Notes: generated from the sequence alone by a model not told the origin. A DNA stretch of 6,335 nucleotides from an uncultured Acholeplasmataceae bacterium (GCA_937983315.1 CALKAH010000064.1:1-6335); one strand, 5' to 3'; shown: positions 1 through 6,335, counted from the stretch's first letter. Program-made: numbers and translations.

Positions 1-1
1 C

Positions 2-835
2 ATCACTATTTGTGTGATAAGCGTGGCATATTGTTTTATCGTTGGTGAACTCACCGTTAACAATTCTCAAATGGATAAGTTGTGGCCTATTTTACCGATC
101 GTCTATGCATGGATTATTGCTTTGAAAAGTGGTATGGATCTTAGATTAGTGGTGATGGCCATTTTAATTACGATTTGGGGTGCTAGACTAACCTATAATT
201 TTGCACAAAAAGGAGCTTATTCCATTAAATTTTGGTCGGGTGAAGAAGATTATCGATGGATTGTTTTAAGACAAAATCCTAAACTAAATAAGAGATGGAA
301 ATGGACATTATTTGATCTGTTTTTCATCTCGATCTATCAAAATGCATTAGTGCTCGCCATATGTTTACCATTACTTGCGGTCATGGAATCATCCGTAACA
401 TTCAGTATCTTTGATCTATTGATTGCATTACTTTTATTTGCATTCATCGTGATAGAAACCATCGCGGATAAACAACAAATGATATTCCAAACGACCAAAT
501 ATAAACTTTTAAATCAAGGAATGAAATTAGAAGATTTACCATCTCCTTACAATAAGGGCTTTAACACACAAGGATTATGGGGACTTTCAAGACATCCTAA
601 CTATTTTTCTGAACAATCAATTTGGGTTGTTTTATATTTCTTCTGTATCAGTGCTGGCGTAACACACGCTATCTTCTTTAACTGGACCATCATTGGTTCG
701 ATGTTTTTAATCCTTTTATTTATAGGTAGTTCAAATTTCTCAGAAGGCATATCACTCAAGAAATATCCAGCTTATCAAGACTATATACACTCAGTTTCAA
801 AATATGTTCCATTTAGAAAGTACAAAGAAAACTAA
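2..835 (+). CDS. DUF1295 family integral membrane protein (steroid 5-alpha-reductase-like), 5' partial
   Basis: Multi-spanning membrane protein of the DUF1295 family, related to steroid 5-alpha-reductase and isoprenylcysteine methyltransferase-like enzymes. Substrate unknown. Numbering from a GTG at base 14, the family signature W189-G-L-S-R-H-P-N-Y-F-S-E200 is clear. Other family-like pieces are R58-L-T-Y-N62, G76-E-E-D-Y-R-W82, E148-T-I-A-D152 and the C-terminal Y251-P-A-Y-Q-D-Y257 with V265-P-F267. Hydrophobic segments lie at about 24-37, 43-61, 103-124, 130-150, 202-220 and 223-241. The frame is open back to base 2 with no stop, and the GTG has no visible ribosome binding site, so the true start almost certainly lies beyond the window and the first membrane helix is incomplete. 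The gene ends with TAA at 833-835 and is followed by a probable terminator, so it is probably not co-transcribed with the peroxidase. Family assignment is firm; any reductase activity is inference. Confidence 0.85.
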   Translation: MTICVISVAYCFIVGELTVNNSQMDKLWPILPIVYAWIIALKSGMDLRLVVMAILITIWGARLTYNFAQKGAYSIKFWSGEEDYRWIVLRQNPKLNKRWKWTLFDLFFISIYQNALVLAICLPLLAVMESSVTFSIFDLLIALLLFAFIVIETIADKQQMIFQTTKYKLLNQGMKLEDLPSPYNKGFNTQGLWGLSRHPNYFSEQSIWVVLYFFCISAGVTHAIFFNWTIIGSMFLILLFIGSSNFSEGISLKKYPAYQDYIHSVSKYVPFRKYKEN

Positions 836-900
836 AGTCATTGATAGTTGTACGAAAAGTGAAGACTGATAGTCAAAAATAACTCAATACATCAACAATC

Positions 901-936
901 AAAAGCTATCCTTTGTCGGGATGGCGTTTCTTTTCA
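901..936 (+). terminator. Probable Rho-independent terminator after the DUF1295 gene
   Basis: Bases 905-911 (GCTATCC) pair with 919-925 (GGATGGC), giving a 7-bp stem with one G-T wobble and a 7-base loop. After one A/G mismatch the stem is extended by AAA/TTT (901-903 with 927-929). A T-rich run (TTTCTTTT, 927-934) follows. It lies about 65 bases after the DUF1295 stop. The AAAA before the stem becomes a T-run on the other strand, so it might work in both directions, but no minus-strand gene needs it here. Confidence 0.65.
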
Positions 937-972
937 TTGTTTGAAACACAGTGATTTCATGTTGATCATCGA

Positions 973-1000
973 TTGACTTGAATATCAAACCTTTTATAAA
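973..1000 (+). promoter_or_regulatory. Possible orphan sigma-70-type promoter
   Basis: TTGACT (973-978), a 16-base spacer, and TATAAA (995-1000) match the vegetative -35/-10 pattern reasonably well. Transcription would start near 1007, inside the CATCTC/GAGATG hairpin. It could give the peroxidase operon a long leader of roughly 175 bases, or a small RNA ending around the weak hairpin at 1040-1058. In AT-rich DNA such matches also arise by chance. Confidence 0.35.
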
Positions 1001-1111
1001 GACATCTCATAGAGATGCTTGGTTAAATCCCTTATCAATGGTGCCTTTGTGGCATTTTATGTGAACCCTCATTAAAAAGATTCCATTGTTGCAACTTTTG
1101 ACATTTTAGGG

Positions 1112-1140
1112 TGTATTTTTCTTGACATCTAGGTTATAAT
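1112..1140 (+). promoter_or_regulatory. Probable promoter of the peroxidase-oxidoreductase operon; -35 unresolved
   Basis: A perfect -10 hexamer TATAAT (1135-1140) lies 41 bases before the peroxidase ATG, predicting a start near 1147 and a leader of about 35 bases. The -35 at normal spacing is only TGTATT (1112-1117). A perfect TTGACA (1122-1127) is just 7 bases from the -10, too close to act as its -35. A second TTGACA (1098-1103) is too far away. The site may therefore rely on an activator, or one TTGACA may serve a different start. Confidence 0.55.
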
Positions 1141-1167
1141 GTTAATGTTGGATCAAACCGTGTTGTT

Positions 1168-1172
1168 AGGAG
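1168..1172 (+). promoter_or_regulatory. Ribosome binding site for the peroxidase gene
   Basis: AGGAG with a 9-base spacer to the ATG at 1182. It fixes that ATG as the start, matching the usual N-terminus of BCP-type peroxiredoxins. Confidence 0.85.
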
Positions 1173-1181
1173 ACGTTTTTT

Positions 1182-1637
1182 ATGCTGAACATCGGTGAGA
1201 AAGTCAAAAATTTCAGTCTTCCTGATCAATTTGGTCAAATCCATCATCTTGATGATTATCGTGGACATCGTGTGGTCATCTACTTTTATCCCAAAGATGA
1301 TACAACGGCATGCACGAGGCAAGCGTGTGCCTTCAGGGACAACTATGATGCCTTTAAGGACCGCGATATCATCGTGATAGGCATCAGTAAGGATTCACCT
1401 AAACGTCACGAAAACTTCGTTAAAAAATACAACTTACCGTTCATCCTGCTCTCAGATGAGTCATGCGAGATCATCAAATACTTTGGTGTCTGGGTTGAAA
1501 AAAAGATGTATGGTCGCTCATATATGGGCATCAAACGATCGACGTTTATCCTTGACGAACAAGGAATCATCACTCATGTTTTTGAAAAAGCATCTCCAAA
1601 AGAGAATGCGTCAGATATATTAAAGGCTTTGAAATAA
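1182..1637 (+). CDS. bcp: Thiol peroxidase, BCP/PrxQ-type peroxiredoxin
   Basis: Cytosolic thiol-dependent peroxidase that reduces hydrogen peroxide and organic hydroperoxides, with thioredoxin as the usual electron donor in this family. The 151-residue length is normal. The thioredoxin-like fold begins with the typical G5-E-K-V...F11-S-L-P-D15 segment. The active-site motif P37-K-D-D-T41-T-A-C44 supplies the peroxidatic cysteine C44, and C49 five residues later is placed as the resolving cysteine of the atypical two-cysteine BCP group (C45/C50 in E. coli). F51-R52-D53 and the conserved arginine R119 (K-R-S-T-F) are also present. A43 replaces the glycine common before the peroxidatic cysteine; this is a tolerated variant. 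C95 is an additional cysteine. The oxidoreductase gene starts 21 bases after the stop, with no terminator between, so the two are probably one operon. That arrangement suggests protection of the Fe-S enzyme from peroxide, which is inference. Confidence 0.95.
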   Translation: MLNIGEKVKNFSLPDQFGQIHHLDDYRGHRVVIYFYPKDDTTACTRQACAFRDNYDAFKDRDIIVIGISKDSPKRHENFVKKYNLPFILLSDESCEIIKYFGVWVEKKMYGRSYMGIKRSTFILDEQGIITHVFEKASPKENASDILKALK

Positions 1638-1644
1638 AAGTATC

Positions 1645-1651
1645 GAGGAGG
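1645..1651 (+). promoter_or_regulatory. Ribosome binding site for the pyruvate:ferredoxin oxidoreductase gene
   Basis: GAGGAGG, 7 bases before the ATG at 1659, inside the 21-base gap between the two genes. It is a near-ideal site and fixes the start, implying strong independent translation of the second gene. Confidence 0.9.
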
Positions 1652-1658
1652 AATATTC

Positions 1659-4600
1659 ATGGTAAAAAAAGTTATTAAGTCCATGGATGGTAACGAAGCA
1701 GCCGCTTATTGTGCGTATGCGTTTACGGAAGTAGCAGGGATTTACCCGATTACCCCATCCACACCTATGGCTCAATACGTCGACCTATGGGCTTCTGAAG
1801 GCAAAAAGAATTTGTTTGGCATGCCTGTTAAAGTGGTCGAAATGCAAAGTGAAGCAGGAGCTGCTGGTACTGTCCACGGTTCATTACAAATGGGGGCATT
1901 AACCACCACATTTACTGCATCACAAGGTTTATTGTTAAAGATCCCCAACATGTATAAGATTGCGGGTCAATTATTACCTGGTGTTATGCATGTCGCAGCT
2001 CGTTCAATCGCTGCACAAGCATTATCCATTTTCGGTGACCATCAAGACGTCATGGCTGCACGTCAAACAGGATGGGCGATGCTTGCATCAACCTCTGTTC
2101 AATCTGCGATGGATTTAGGTGGTGTCGCTCACTTATCAGCGATTAAGTCAAGCATTCCCTTTGTTCACTTCTTTGATGGTTTCAGAACATCTCATGAAGT
2201 TCAATCGATTGAAGTGATTGATTATAAGGATTTTGATCGTCTTTTAGACAAGGAAGCTGTCGCGAAATTTAGAGCAAAAGGTCTTAACCCCATGCATCCC
2301 ATTACGCGTGGTACAGCACAATCAGAAGACGTATACTTCCAAACCAAAGTGCTTCAAGCTTCTCATTATGCGGGTATTCCCGATATCGTCAATAACTACA
2401 TGCAAGAAATCAGCAAGATTACAGGTCGCAAGTACGCACCTTTCGTCTACTATGGTGATCCTGATGCGACAGATGTTGTCATTGCGATGGGTCCTGTCAT
2501 TGAAGCAGCTCAACAAACGGTTGATTATTTAAGAGAAGAAGGCAAAAAAGTAGGTTTACTCTCCGTTCACCTCTATCGCCCATTCTCAGCTGAATATTTC
2601 CTACAAGCAATGCCAAAGACCGTTGAACGTATCACGGTTTTAGATCGTACACTCGAAGCTGGTGCAGCTGGCGATCCTTTATACCTCGATGTTAAGGCTA
2701 TCTATTATAACCAAGATAAGAAACCTATCATCTTAGGTGGTCGCTATGGTCTGTCATCGAAGGATACAACAGCCTCCATGTTGATTGCTGTTTATCAAAA
2801 TATGGCTGGTGAACAAAAAGATCAATTCACCTTGGGTATTGAAGATGATGTTACCCATACATCACTTTCTGTCGATAAGACGATTGATGTGACCGATAAA
2901 GATGCAACTGAACTCTTATTCTTTGGTTTAGGTTCCGATGGTACCGTCGGTGCGACCAAGAATATCACCAAGATTATCGGTGATCACACCTCCTTATTCT
3001 CACAAGCTTATGCTTCCTATGACTCGAAAAAAGCGGGTGGTGTGACACGGATGCACGTTCGTTTCTCGAAGAAGCCAATCCGTTCTACCTACTTAGTGAA
3101 CTATCCTCACTTTGTATCCTGTTCAACCGATACTTATTTACGTAAGTACGATATGCTTAAAGGTTTAAGACAAGGTGGAACATTCTTGCTTAACACGACA
3201 ACATCAGTTGAAGATCTCGAAGCATTCCTCCCCAACAAAGTCAAGCGTCAACTCGCACAAAAGAAAGCTAAATTCTATATCATTAATGCGGTAGACTTAG
3301 CGTATCAAATTGGTTTAGGTCGTCGTATTAACACCATCATGCAGTCAGCATTCTTTAAATTAAACGAACATTTACTTCCTGCTGATGATGCCAATCGTTA
3401 CATGAAAGAATACTCTGAAAAGACATACGGCCGTAAAGGTGAAGCGATTATCGAATTGAACAACAACGCAATTGATGCAGGTTATAAGCATTTAGTTGAA
3501 GTTCAAGTGAAACCTGAATGGGCTGTTCTTGAAGATGAAATCGTGGATAAAGGTGATCGCCCTGACTTTGTTAAGAAGATTGCTGATATCGTCAATGCCA
3601 TTGAAGGTGATTCACTTCCCGTATCAGCATTCCTCGGTTATGAAGATGCGCACATGGAAAATGGTTCTTCCGCCTATGAAAAGCGCGGTATTGCGAACTT
3701 TGTTCCTGAATGGCGTTCTGAAAACTGTATTCAATGTAACCAATGTGTATTCGCATGTCCACACGGCGTCATCCGTGCATTCTTACCCGATGCAACTGAA
3801 GTTGCTCATGCTCCAGAAGGTGCTAAGCTCCTTCAAGCGAAGGGTAAAGGTATGGAAAACTACAAGTTCACCATTCAAGTATCAACCCTTGACTGCACCG
3901 AATGTGGTGTCTGTGTTCAAGTATGTCCAACACCTGTGAAGTCATTAGCTATGGTACCCATCGGAGATGAACTTGCAAAAGGTGCTCAACAAACAGCTGA
4001 CTATTTCTTCAATGAAGTGACCTATAAAGACATGGGTGTCGATAATCCGAAGAATTTAAGCTTCAATCAACCTTTATTTGAATTCTCGGGTGCATGCGCT
4101 GGTTGTGGTGAAACACCATATATTAAGGCATTGACACAACTCTTTGGTGATCATATGGTTTTCGCAAACGCGACAGGTTGTACCTCCATCTATGGTGGAT
4201 CATATCCTGCAACACCGTATACCACCAATGCTGAAGGTTTCGGTCCAGCTTGGGCGAACTCTTTATTTGAAGATAACGCAGAATTTGGTTTTGGTATGAG
4301 AATTGCGTATGAAACAATGCGCGATCGTGTGCAAACACTTTTAGTTGACCACATGTCAGACATGCCATCTGAACTCCAAGCGTTAGCTAACGAATGGATA
4401 TTAAATAGAAAGAGTGCAGAAATCACACGCAAGCTTCAAAAACAAATGATTCCAATGCTTGAACACATCAACAAACCATTTGCTAAAGAACTATTGAGCT
4501 TAAAAGACTACTTTGTGAAGATTTCTCAATGGATCATGGGTGGTGATGGTTGGGCATATGACATCGGTTACGGTGGTATTGACCACGTCATTGCAAACAA

Positions 4601-5201
4601 CGAAGATGTCAATATCCTTGTTCTTGATACTGAAGTTTACTCCAACACAGGTGGTCAATCTTCAAAATCTGCACCTACAGGATCAATTGCGAAGTTCACT
4701 GCTGCAGGTAAAAACACCAAGAAGAAAGACTTAGCTGCGATTGCAATGAGCTATGGTCATGTGTATGTTGCACAGATTTCTCATGGTGCATCTCCCGCAC
4801 AAGTTTTAAGAGCCTTTAAGGAAGCTGAATCCTTTGAAGGACCATCCATCATTATTGCTTACGCACCATGTATTGAACATGGTATCAAGGGTGGCATGCA
4901 AAACACCTTTGCACAAGCGAAGTTAGCAACTGAATGTGGTTATTGGCCAACATTTAGATTTGACCCAAGAAGAGAAGTTGAAGGAAAGAACCCCTTCATC
5001 ATCGACTCTAAAGAGCCTATTTGGGACAAATACCATGATTATCTCCTTTCTGAATCACGCTATGCACAACTTGCACAAATCAACCCCGATCATGCAGCTG
5101 AATTGTTAGATAAAAACTTACAAGATGCAAAACGTCGCTGGGCCATGTACAAGCGTTATTTAGCTATGGATTACTCATTACCCGAAGCACCAAAAGCATA
5201 A
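1659..5201 (+). CDS. nifJ: Pyruvate:ferredoxin (flavodoxin) oxidoreductase, single-chain
   Basis: Converts pyruvate and CoA to acetyl-CoA and CO2 while reducing ferredoxin or flavodoxin; a central cytosolic enzyme of anaerobic fermentation. All parts of the homodimeric single-chain form are present in order. The N-terminal pyruvate/TPP domain (about 1-240) has Y29-P-I-T-P-S-T-P36, E65 and R115. It is followed by domain II (about 260-390), the gamma-type domain (about 415-640) and the linker with E674-K-R676. A two-[4Fe-4S] ferredoxin domain has C690, C693, C696, C700 and C746, C749, C752, C756. The C-terminal TPP domain has G962-D963-G964, T991 and N996-T-G-G-Q1000. The proximal cluster ligands are C813, C816, C841 and C1071. 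These positions track the Desulfovibrio africanus enzyme within about one residue. At 1180 residues it lacks that enzyme's C-terminal extension. It follows bcp by 21 bases and ends at a strong terminator. No frameshift or missing ligand was seen. Confidence 0.98.
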   Translation: MVKKVIKSMDGNEAAAYCAYAFTEVAGIYPITPSTPMAQYVDLWASEGKKNLFGMPVKVVEMQSEAGAAGTVHGSLQMGALTTTFTASQGLLLKIPNMYKIAGQLLPGVMHVAARSIAAQALSIFGDHQDVMAARQTGWAMLASTSVQSAMDLGGVAHLSAIKSSIPFVHFFDGFRTSHEVQSIEVIDYKDFDRLLDKEAVAKFRAKGLNPMHPITRGTAQSEDVYFQTKVLQASHYAGIPDIVNNYMQEISKITGRKYAPFVYYGDPDATDVVIAMGPVIEAAQQTVDYLREEGKKVGLLSVHLYRPFSAEYFLQAMPKTVERITVLDRTLEAGAAGDPLYLDVKAIYYNQDKKPIILGGRYGLSSKDTTASMLIAVYQNMAGEQKDQFTLGIEDDVTHTSLSVDKTIDVTDKDATELLFFGLGSDGTVGATKNITKIIGDHTSLFSQAYASYDSKKAGGVTRMHVRFSKKPIRSTYLVNYPHFVSCSTDTYLRKYDMLKGLRQGGTFLLNTTTSVEDLEAFLPNKVKRQLAQKKAKFYIINAVDLAYQIGLGRRINTIMQSAFFKLNEHLLPADDANRYMKEYSEKTYGRKGEAIIELNNNAIDAGYKHLVEVQVKPEWAVLEDEIVDKGDRPDFVKKIADIVNAIEGDSLPVSAFLGYEDAHMENGSSAYEKRGIANFVPEWRSENCIQCNQCVFACPHGVIRAFLPDATEVAHAPEGAKLLQAKGKGMENYKFTIQVSTLDCTECGVCVQVCPTPVKSLAMVPIGDELAKGAQQTADYFFNEVTYKDMGVDNPKNLSFNQPLFEFSGACAGCGETPYIKALTQLFGDHMVFANATGCTSIYGGSYPATPYTTNAEGFGPAWANSLFEDNAEFGFGMRIAYETMRDRVQTLLVDHMSDMPSELQALANEWILNRKSAEITRKLQKQMIPMLEHINKPFAKELLSLKDYFVKISQWIMGGDGWAYDIGYGGIDHVIANNEDVNILVLDTEVYSNTGGQSSKSAPTGSIAKFTAAGKNTKKKDLAAIAMSYGHVYVAQISHGASPAQVLRAFKEAESFEGPSIIIAYAPCIEHGIKGGMQNTFAQAKLATECGYWPTFRFDPRREVEGKNPFIIDSKEPIWDKYHDYLLSESRYAQLAQINPDHAAELLDKNLQDAKRRWAMYKRYLAMDYSLPEAPKA

Positions 5202-5207
5202 ACCACG

Positions 5208-5238
5208 ACCCAATCTCGATTTGAGATTGGGTTTTTTT
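5208..5238 (+). terminator. Strong Rho-independent terminator of the bcp-nifJ operon
   Basis: A perfect 10-bp stem (ACCCAATCTC, 5208-5217, with GAGATTGGGT, 5223-5232), a 5-base loop GATTT and a run of seven T (5232-5238). It starts 6 bases after the TAA stop. This separates the operon from the lipoprotein gene, which has its own promoter. Confidence 0.95.
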
Positions 5239-5258
5239 CATCACTCGACATGAAAATC

Positions 5259-5287
5259 TTGACTTCACCCATTAATCGTATTATGAT
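5259..5287 (+). promoter_or_regulatory. Sigma-70-type promoter of the lipoprotein gene
   Basis: TTGACT (5259-5264) and TATGAT (5282-5287) are separated by the ideal 17 bases, each one mismatch from consensus. The predicted start near 5294 leaves a short leader of about 27 bases. It sits directly after the preceding terminator, so the lipoprotein gene is an independent unit. Confidence 0.8.
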
Positions 5288-5291
5288 GATA

Positions 5292-5309
5292 TTAATTAAC
5301 TTTAATTAA
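5292..5309. repeat. Two TTAATTAA palindromes 10 bases apart at the transcription start
   Basis: The 8-base self-complementary word TTAATTAA occurs at 5292-5299 and again at 5302-5309, one DNA helical turn apart, between the -10 element and the ribosome binding site. The second copy overlaps the first bases of AAGGAGG. It could be an operator or simply an AT-rich leader; nothing identifies a regulator. Confidence 0.45.
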
Positions 5310-5314
5310 GGAGG
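5308..5314 (+). promoter_or_regulatory. Ribosome binding site that selects a GTG start
   Basis: AAGGAGG with a 6-base spacer to GTG at 5321. The overlapping ATG at 5319 is followed at once by TGA and cannot be used. The next in-frame ATG (codon 7) would remove the positively charged start of the signal peptide. GTG is therefore the start. Confidence 0.85.
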
Positions 5315-5320
5315 ATTCAT

Positions 5321-6289
5321 GTGAAAAAGTTGTTATTTATGTTAACGCTCTTTTCGTTTCTACTCATCGCGTGTACCAATGAACCGACAGTAGAACCAGA
5401 GCCAACACCAGAAGTCAATTATACCGTAACCTTCAACAGCCAAGGGGGTAACGATGTTTCACCACAAACCGTTGTGAGTGGTCAGACTGCAACAGAACCC
5501 ACGGCACCTACGAAAGAAGGATACGTGTTTAATCACTGGTATTTGACCGATGAAAATGTCGCATATGTCTTTTCGACACCTGTGACATCCAACATCACAC
5601 TCAATGCCAAATGGACACAAGCTGCATTGACGAATGCAGAACTCATTGCACAAGATATCGACGATCTTGAATCAAAGATCATCCTCAACGAATATCAATT
5701 AAATTTACCTATTCGTGGTGCAATTAACAAAAGTACCATTACATGGAAATCGAATTCAGAATATATCTCCAACAATGGTATTGTCTTGCCAGCACGAGCT
5801 TCTTCAGGTATCACAGAAGGAGAAATTGTAGGAACATTTACCTTAAATGGTCTTAAAGTGACCCATACATTCTTAATTCCTATTCCAGCATTTGAAGAAG
5901 TTGAAATTGCATCATCACGTTTAGTGCCATTTGAAAATGTCACCACTGAATATGATGTAGCTGATGGTGAAGTGAACTTATACTTTGAAGAAGATGGTTC
6001 TGTTCCTTATATTAAAGTGATGGATTTCTTTGGTCTTCTTGAAGGATTTATTGATCCTGAAGTTGAATTTACCGTCGTCAAAGGCGAATCCACATTAGAA
6101 ATCTCCTATCAGTATTATGATGAAGATTTTGATGAACTCTACGATCTCATTTTGACGATTGATGCGAATGAAAACACCATTACAACCAATGATCCAGGCT
6201 TCTATTGGGCTTATGTTTATTCCACTGAAACCAATTATGGAAGACACATTAATTATGTTGCTGATCACCCAGATAATTATCAAATAGAA
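5321..6289 (+). CDS. Secreted lipoprotein with InlB/Flg_new-type repeat and an Ig-like region, 3' partial
   Basis: Surface lipoprotein anchored outside the cytoplasmic membrane; function not established. The GTG start is followed by K2-K3, a hydrophobic stretch (4-17) and the lipobox L15-I-A-C18, with C18 the lipidated residue. A short acidic, proline-rich linker (19-32) follows. Residues 34-98 match the InlB B-repeat / Listeria-Bacteroides repeat (Flg_new) pattern: Y34-T-V-T-F-N, then E66-G-Y-V-F-N-H-W73, ending N95-A-K-W98. Residues about 105-189 resemble an atypical bacterial Ig-like domain (T139-I-T-W142, N152-G-I-V-L-P, then alternating beta-type sequence to P187). Residues 190-323 are acidic and not firmly recognised; the stretch with V-P-Y-I and Y-W-A-Y-V-Y recalls, to me, the N-terminal part of S41-peptidase-like lipoproteins, but this is weak and no catalytic region is present. 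Natural sequence stops at 6289 after codon 323; the frame then continues into adapter. Confidence 0.85.
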
Positions 6290-6335
6290 AGATCGGAAGA
6301 GCGTCGTGTAGGGAAAGAGTGTAGATCTCGGTGGT
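6290..6335. other. Illumina TruSeq adapter sequence (assembly artefact)
   Basis: The final 46 bases begin AGATCGGAAGAGCGTCGTGT, continue with GGGAAAGAGTG and end with ATCTCGGTGGT. This matches the Illumina TruSeq universal adapter in reverse complement along its whole length. Translated in the lipoprotein frame it gives RSEERRVGKECRSRW, a peptide known as an adapter-derived contaminant in protein databases. It is not genomic and should be trimmed. Confidence 0.98.

Larger units (their letters stand above)
836..1134. other. Non-coding gap between the DUF1295 gene and the peroxidase gene
   Basis: About 300 bases with no credible gene on either strand. Apart from the terminator at 901-936, it holds a short inverted repeat GACT-GAT-AGTC near 863-873, a promoter-like pair at 973-1000, a perfect 6-bp hairpin CATCTC-ATA-GAGATG (1003-1017), and a weaker hairpin TGCC-TTTGT-GGCA (1042-1054) followed by TTTTAT. 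Two copies of TTGACAT (1098-1104 and 1122-1128) lie just before the peroxidase promoter region. No tRNA cloverleaf or recognised riboswitch was seen. Confidence 0.6.

Noticed and set aside
14..16. GTG at base 14 as the true start of the DUF1295 gene
   Set aside because: There is no ribosome binding site in the 13 bases before it, the frame stays open to the window edge, and the family normally has more N-terminal membrane sequence.
1005..1035. tRNA T-arm-like string GGTTAAATCC
   Set aside because: No acceptor, D or anticodon stem can be built around it, and the GG/CC flanks are too short for a T-arm.
1129..1149. Possible PerR-type operator (TTATAAT half-site) before the peroxidase gene
   Set aside because: The left half TTATAAT is perfect, which is tempting before a peroxidase gene, but it is also just the -10 element. 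The other half (TTAATGT against ATTATAA) matches at only 3 of 7 positions.
1134..1322. Minus-strand open frame of 62 codons opposite the peroxidase gene
   Set aside because: It lies mostly antisense to the well-supported peroxidase gene, its product resembles no family I know, and the + strand frame explains the sequence.
3529..3939. 136-codon open frame overlapping the oxidoreductase in another + frame
   Set aside because: It is a shadow of the ferredoxin-domain region of the oxidoreductase, with no ribosome binding site and no recognisable protein features.
5695..6283. Minus-strand open frames opposite the lipoprotein gene
   Set aside because: They lie wholly within the lipoprotein coding region, which has a promoter, ribosome binding site, signal peptide and domain evidence on the + strand.
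6290..6334. Basic, cysteine-containing C-terminal tail of the lipoprotein
   Set aside because: The tail is translated sequencing adapter, not a natural protein end.

Overview
The window looks like a short metagenome- or draft-assembly contig from an AT-rich, low-GC Gram-positive type bacterium (Bacillota, possibly a free-living Mollicutes-like lineage). The support is strong AGGAGG-type ribosome binding sites, sigma-70-like promoters, intrinsic terminators, a lipobox lipoprotein with an InlB/Flg_new-type repeat, and a fermentative pyruvate:ferredoxin oxidoreductase. Tryptophan is encoded by TGG throughout (11 in the oxidoreductase alone), and TGA is not read in frame in any gene. The Mycoplasma UGA=Trp code is therefore unlikely. 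The exact taxon is inference.

Layout, all genes on the + strand. (1) Bases 2-835: a membrane protein of the DUF1295 / steroid 5-alpha-reductase-like family, cut at its 5' end by the window edge, followed by a probable terminator at about 901-936. (2) A 346-base gap (836-1181) with that terminator, a possible orphan promoter, two small hairpins and the promoter region of the next gene. (3) A two-gene operon: a BCP/PrxQ-type thiol peroxidase (1182-1637) and, 21 bases later, a complete 1180-residue pyruvate:ferredoxin oxidoreductase (1659-5201), closed by a textbook terminator (5208-5238). (4) A well-formed promoter (5259-5287) driving a GTG-started secreted lipoprotein (from 5321) that runs off the 3' end.

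The last 46 bases (6290-6335) are not biological. They match the Illumina TruSeq adapter, read in the reverse-complement direction. They extend the lipoprotein frame by an artificial tail (RSEERRVGKECRSRW). Natural sequence ends at 6289.

Functionally, the core is anaerobic pyruvate oxidation to acetyl-CoA, CO2 and reduced ferredoxin. A peroxide-removing enzyme is apparently co-transcribed just ahead of this oxygen-sensitive Fe-S enzyme. No mobile element, CRISPR array, tRNA or rRNA was seen. I found no convincing new biological system. The most consequential observation is the adapter artefact; the most biologically suggestive one is the peroxidase-oxidoreductase operon.
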